Shown here one piece after another: positions 18,237 to 20,966 of a stretch of 20,966 nt of DNA. The DNA is from Davidsoniella eucalypti. Its lineage: Eukaryota > Ascomycota > Sordariomycetes > Microascales > Ceratocystidaceae. The notes beneath the pieces are model-generated. The model was given only the letters and a program-made list of their open reading frames with translations, was not told where the DNA came from and did no database searches. The stretch is from assembly GCA_004009845.1 (NCBI GenBank), contig RMBW01000244.1:1-20966 (forward strand). The letters are read 5' to 3'. Position 1 is the stretch's first letter. Each line of letters starts with the position of its first letter. A program made the position numbers and the translations under genes.

Positions 18237-19254
18237 CTAAAAATCCAACTCAATTAAGTCGTACTCCGACCCGTTATCCGCCGCCTTTGAGTCAACCTTG
18301 GCTACCGTCGTAGTGGTGTTGTCAGGGGGAGGTAGCACACGATCCATGGCCCGTTCGTCATACTTCGCGATTTCCTCACGCATTACCGTGCGTATGGCGT
18401 TAATAGACAGCTGATTGTTGGAGGGGCCTGGCTGGGAAGAGCGCTGGGGGCAACGGCGTGCGATGTGATCCTTGAGTCCACAGATAAAGCATGCGTTTTC
18501 GCGCATTAACCGGTGTCGTTCCGACTCGGACAGTTTTGGTCTGTCTGAGCGGGTAGCAAGCTGAGGGCGGTTCTCCCGACGGGTCTGTTGGTCAGGCCGC
18601 TCTCTCCAGTTACTCGACTTGGTGTGCTCGGGCTTAGGGGTGGACTCAACGATGCGGCGCTTACCAGTGGGGCGGTCGAAGTGCTTCAAGAGGCTGTCAA
18701 TGATGGCGTGGTATGAGTTGGACTCCCAAGCCCATCCGGTGCGTTCAACTAAATCGTCACGCATAGCAGAACGTAGGATGTCGATCAACGTGGTGTCGTC
18801 GTGAATACCGGCTTCCATGGCTAGGGTTTCGAATCGGAGGTGGAATGCCTTGAAGGTTTCACGATCTCCCTGAGCGGACTTGTAGAAGGCGATGCGGGCG
18901 TTAGTGAGTCGTTCGCGCGACCGGAACATATCGTCGAGTTTTTCCAGCAGTAAGTCGTAGGGTCTGGAACGTTGGCAGATGGAGTCGAAGAAAACGTTTA
19001 GCTTGGCCTGTGTGGTTGCACCTAAGCGGCTGTACAGGTATACCGCCCGCGAGATGTCGTTGCCCAAAGCGGCACCATCGATCATCATTTTGTTCGTAGC
19101 TAGCCTTCTCCAAATCTCGTAGTCCGAGTGTAGGCCACTAAATTCGTTGAGTAGTGGTTGGACTTGGCGAGGTAGGGCTTGGTTGGAGGAGGCAGGTAGT
19201 GGCTGGGAAACAGGTGCAGGTGGTAGCGAGGGAGCCGTGGGTTCGCGTTGTTCC
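18237..19254 (-). CDS. gag: gag of element C, N-terminus cut off by LINE insertion
   Basis: The first ATG in the remaining part is at 19088 (283 residues), but the frame is open up to the poly-T run at 19255, and those codons match Gag of B (EPTAP, then NEFSGLHSDYEIW against IEFGGTHAEYENW). This is therefore an internal start only. A capsid-like region is followed by a CCHC knuckle (CFICGLKDHIARRC; C200, C203, H208, C213 counted from that ATG) and an acidic end, ELDF. The stop sits in the same TTTTTA context as in B. The missing N-terminal part lies beyond the LINE copies, outside the window. Confidence 0.88.
18238..18243 (-). promoter_or_regulatory. Candidate programmed -1 frameshift site between gag and pol, element C
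   Basis: The minus strand reads GAT TTT TAG G in the gag frame, as in element B, although the codons just before have diverged. In the shifted frame 26 codons are open up to the first pol Met, starting GFLGxQDKSRPxKEDT, the same as in B apart from the positions marked x. Confidence 0.6.
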
Positions 19255-19275
19255 TTTTTTTTTTTTTTTTTTTTT
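19255..19275 (-). other. Poly(A) tail of inner LINE copy
   Basis: 21 T on the plus strand correspond to the poly(A) tail on the LINE strand and mark the junction with gag of element C. Confidence 0.9.
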
Positions 19276-19408
19276 AATTCATTAATCTTATGGAGCTAAA
19301 GAGCTATGAAGATGTAAAATAAAAGCAAATAAACAATAAAAACATAACAGAAAACAAGTAGAAACATAACACAAAACATAAAAAACATAAGGAAAAACAC
19401 AAAGAAAA
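19276..19408 (-). other. 3' untranslated region of inner LINE copy
   Basis: 133 AT-rich bases, with no frame and no differences that I can see from the second copy (20255-20387). Confidence 0.8.
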
Positions 19409-20239
19409 TTAACAACACCACAAATCATCACGAAGTGCGACTGGTTCACCCTCACCGGCGACACCATCGTTGGTCACTTCCTCCACTCTTCCCCAGTTTC
19501 TTCCCCCTATTCCTGTTTTTTTCAGAAATACTAGCAAGGCTTGCTGGTGCTTCGCCTTACTAAATAGATCTTCCATCTTTATCTCGCCATCACAAACGTC
19601 TTTCAACTCTTGTCTTTGCTCAAGCCACATATCACAGTCCAACACCAAGTGCTGAATAGTTTCAATGTCCAGCTGACAATGACGACACATGCTACTCGAT
19701 ACCTTGCCTATGGTCTTTAGGTACGGCAGGTAAGCGCCCTTCCCCGTTAGAAGTTGATAGTAGGCTGTTGTCAGCCTCTTCTCGCCCTCAATCGGTTTCA
19801 GATCACTCACTCCTGTCTTGCCAAGAGACCGATAGTGATTCCCAAGTTTGTCGATATCACGGTTGATTAGTGTGTCCCAGAGGTTGAAGATGTTCTCTTT
19901 AATCTTTTTCTTGATATACCCAGTGGTTGCGATAGAGGTGCATACTCTTTTTTCAAGAGCCTCCTTTGCAAGCTTATCCACTATCTCATTTCCTTCTATT
20001 CCTACATGTCCAGGGCACCAGTGTATTTCTATACTGGTGTCGAGGTCCTGCAGGTTTAGCTTCTCTATGAGGTTCGTGAATATACCAGGCTTCCGTACTC
20101 TTTGGATGGCAGCTTGGCTATCGACAAAGATCAGGATTCGTTTCCGTAGTGGCAGTTTTCGAACGTAGCAAAGGGCTCTGTAGATCGCATAGCTTTCGCA
20201 GTCTGCAACCTCAGTGTAAGGCCCCAAGGCATTTGCCTC
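19409..20239 (-). CDS. LINE ORF2 C-terminal fragment: RNase H and CCHC zinc knuckle
   Basis: The frame is open from the truncation point to its stop, about 276 residues, with no native start (it enters as EANALGPYTE, in the middle of the RNase H fold). Numbering from the glycine of GPYTE as residue 2, catalytic acidic residues are E11 (ADCESYAI), D36 (IFVDSQAA) and D84 (GNEIVDKLA), with the WCPGHVGIEGNE block at 70-81. A CCHC knuckle (C181, C184, H193, C198; C-x2-C-x8-H-x4-C) lies near the C-terminus, as in LINE ORF2 proteins. The reverse transcriptase and endonuclease are missing, so this copy cannot move by itself. RNase H in a LINE of a fungal window suggests the Tad clade. Confidence 0.88.
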   Translation of the reverse strand, partial: EANALGPYTEVADCESYAIYRALCYVRKLPLRKRILIFVDSQAAIQRVRKPGIFTNLIEKLNLQDLDTSIEIHWCPGHVGIEGNEIVDKLAKEALEKRVCTSIATTGYIKKKIKENIFNLWDTLINRDIDKLGNHYRSLGKTGVSDLKPIEGEKRLTTAYYQLLTGKGAYLPYLKTIGKVSSSMCRHCQLDIETIQHLVLDCDMWLEQRQELKDVCDGEIKMEDLFSKAKHQQALLVFLKKTGIGGRNWGRVEEVTNDGVAGEGEPVALRDDLWCC

Positions 20240-20966
20240 TTTTTTTTTTTTTTTAATTCATTAATCTTATGGAGCTAAAGAGCTATGAAGATGTAAAATA
20301 AAAGCAAATAAACAATAAAAACATAACAGAAAACAAGTAGAAACATAACACAAAACATAAAAAACATAAGGAAAAACACAAAGAAAATTAACAACACCAC
20401 AAATCATCACGAAGTGCGACTGGTTCACCCTCACCGGCAACACCATCGTTGGTCACTTCCTCCACTCTTCCCGTTTCTTCCCCTATTCCTGTTTTTTTCA
20501 GAATATACTAACAAGGCTTGCTGGTGCTTCGCCTTACTAATAAGTTTCCATCTTTATCTCACCATCGCAAACGTCTTTCAACTCTTGTCTTTGCTCAAGC
20601 CACATATCACAGTCCCACAAGTGCTGAATAGTTTCAATGTCCAGCTGACAATGACGACACATGCTACTCGATACCTTGCCTATGGTCTTTAGGTATGGCA
20701 GGTAAGCGCCCTTCCCGTTAGAAGTTGATATAGGGCTGTTGTCAGCCTCTTCTCACCTCAATCGGTTTCAGATCACTCACTCCTGTCTTACAAGAGACCG
20801 ATAGTGATTCCCAGTTTGTCGATATCACGGGTGATTAGTGCGTCCCAGAGGTTGAAGATGTTCTCTTTGATCTTTTTTTGATATACCCAGTGGTTGCGAT
20901 AGAGGTGCATACTCTTTTTCAAGAGCCTCTTTGCAAGCTTATCCACTATCTCATTTCCTTCTATTC
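20240..20966 (-). mobile_element. Second LINE copy of the same family, in tandem, running off the window
   Basis: A 15-T run (20240-20254; poly(A) on the LINE strand) is followed by the same 3' untranslated region and the same ORF2 end as at 19276-20239, in the same orientation. It continues past the right edge. Confidence 0.88.
20388..20966 (-). pseudogene. Frameshifted LINE ORF2 C-terminal fragment (RNase H and zinc knuckle)
   Basis: This matches 19409-19999 but with many small indels, mostly single-base losses (for example CCCCC to CCCC in the TTCTTCC stretch near 20470, and losses near 20540, 20610, 20715, 20755 and 20875). No frame stays open along it. The zinc knuckle codons and the GIEGNE end of the RNase H block can still be read piecewise. 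It may be a decayed copy or a poorly assembled contig end. Confidence 0.82.

Larger units (their letters stand above)
16864..19254 (-). mobile_element. Ty3/gypsy chromovirus element C, 5' half
   Basis: This is the continuation of 7577-10323 across element B. It holds most of gag and the N-terminal third of pol. It ends at 19254, where a poly-T run marks a LINE insertion. The start of gag, the leader and the 5' LTR are therefore displaced beyond the right edge of the window. Confidence 0.92.
19255..20239 (-). mobile_element. 5'-truncated LINE (Tad-like), inner copy
   Basis: This is a minus-strand LINE 3' end of about 985 bases: part of RNase H, the C-terminal zinc region, the 3' untranslated region and a 21-base poly(A) tail (poly-T on the plus strand). 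It begins abruptly inside RNase H, next to the poly(A) tail of a second copy. Short 5'-truncated copies with a poly(A) tail are typical of target-primed reverse transcription. It interrupts the gag of element C. Confidence 0.88.

Noticed and set aside
19255..19275. Poly-T run as a terminator
   Set aside because: It is the complement of a LINE poly(A) tail, directly followed by the LINE 3' end. The same arrangement recurs at 20240.
1..20966. Host genes, tRNA or rRNA genes
   Set aside because: Every stretch could be assigned to a retrotransposon. I found no spliced-gene signals or structured RNA outside them.

Overview
The window contains only transposable elements; I see no host gene, tRNA or rRNA. 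The content points to a filamentous fungus, probably an ascomycete: chromodomain-bearing Ty3/gypsy elements (chromoviruses) next to LINE pieces with a C-terminal RNase H domain and a CCHC zinc knuckle, as in the fungal Tad clade. One full Ty3 element keeps long open, GC-rich reading frames, so RIP mutation has not acted on it. I cannot name the species.

Layout, left to right. (1) 1-6189: element A, minus strand, nearly identical to element B but broken by many one-base indels; its left (3') end lies outside the window. (2) 6190-7576: plus-strand LINE remnant, made of a frameshifted endonuclease tail followed by a long open ORF1-like (Gag-like) frame; A abuts it on the left and the 3' LTR of element C on the right. 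(3) 7577-10323 and 16864-19254: the two halves of element C, an older and diverged relative of B on the minus strand. (4) 10324-16863: element B, a complete 6,540-bp copy inserted into the pol gene of C, with two 179-bp LTRs that look identical and a 5-bp target duplication (GACAA). (5) 19255-20966: two head-to-tail LINE 3' ends on the minus strand, each with a poly(A) tail (poly-T on the plus strand), cutting into the gag of C.

Element B reads, in its own 5' to 3' direction (descending coordinates): 5' LTR, primer site, a leader with about nine copies of a 29-bp repeat, gag (capsid region and CCHC knuckle), pol (protease, reverse transcriptase, RNase H, integrase, chromodomain), polypurine tract, 3' LTR. 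Two mechanistic points stand out. First, gag and pol lie in different frames (-1) and meet at a TTTTTA run overlapping the gag stop; the spacer peptide in the pol frame is conserved in C, which lacks the pol AUG of B. This suggests programmed -1 frameshifting. Second, there is no tRNA-like primer site. Instead 11 bases just after the 5' LTR are exactly complementary to 11 bases inside the LTR, just after a CT-rich stretch downstream of a TATA-like box. This is the arrangement expected for Tf1-type self-priming.

The indels in A become denser toward the left edge of the window, and the outer LINE copy at the right edge is also indel-rich. Part of the apparent decay may therefore be assembly error at contig ends.
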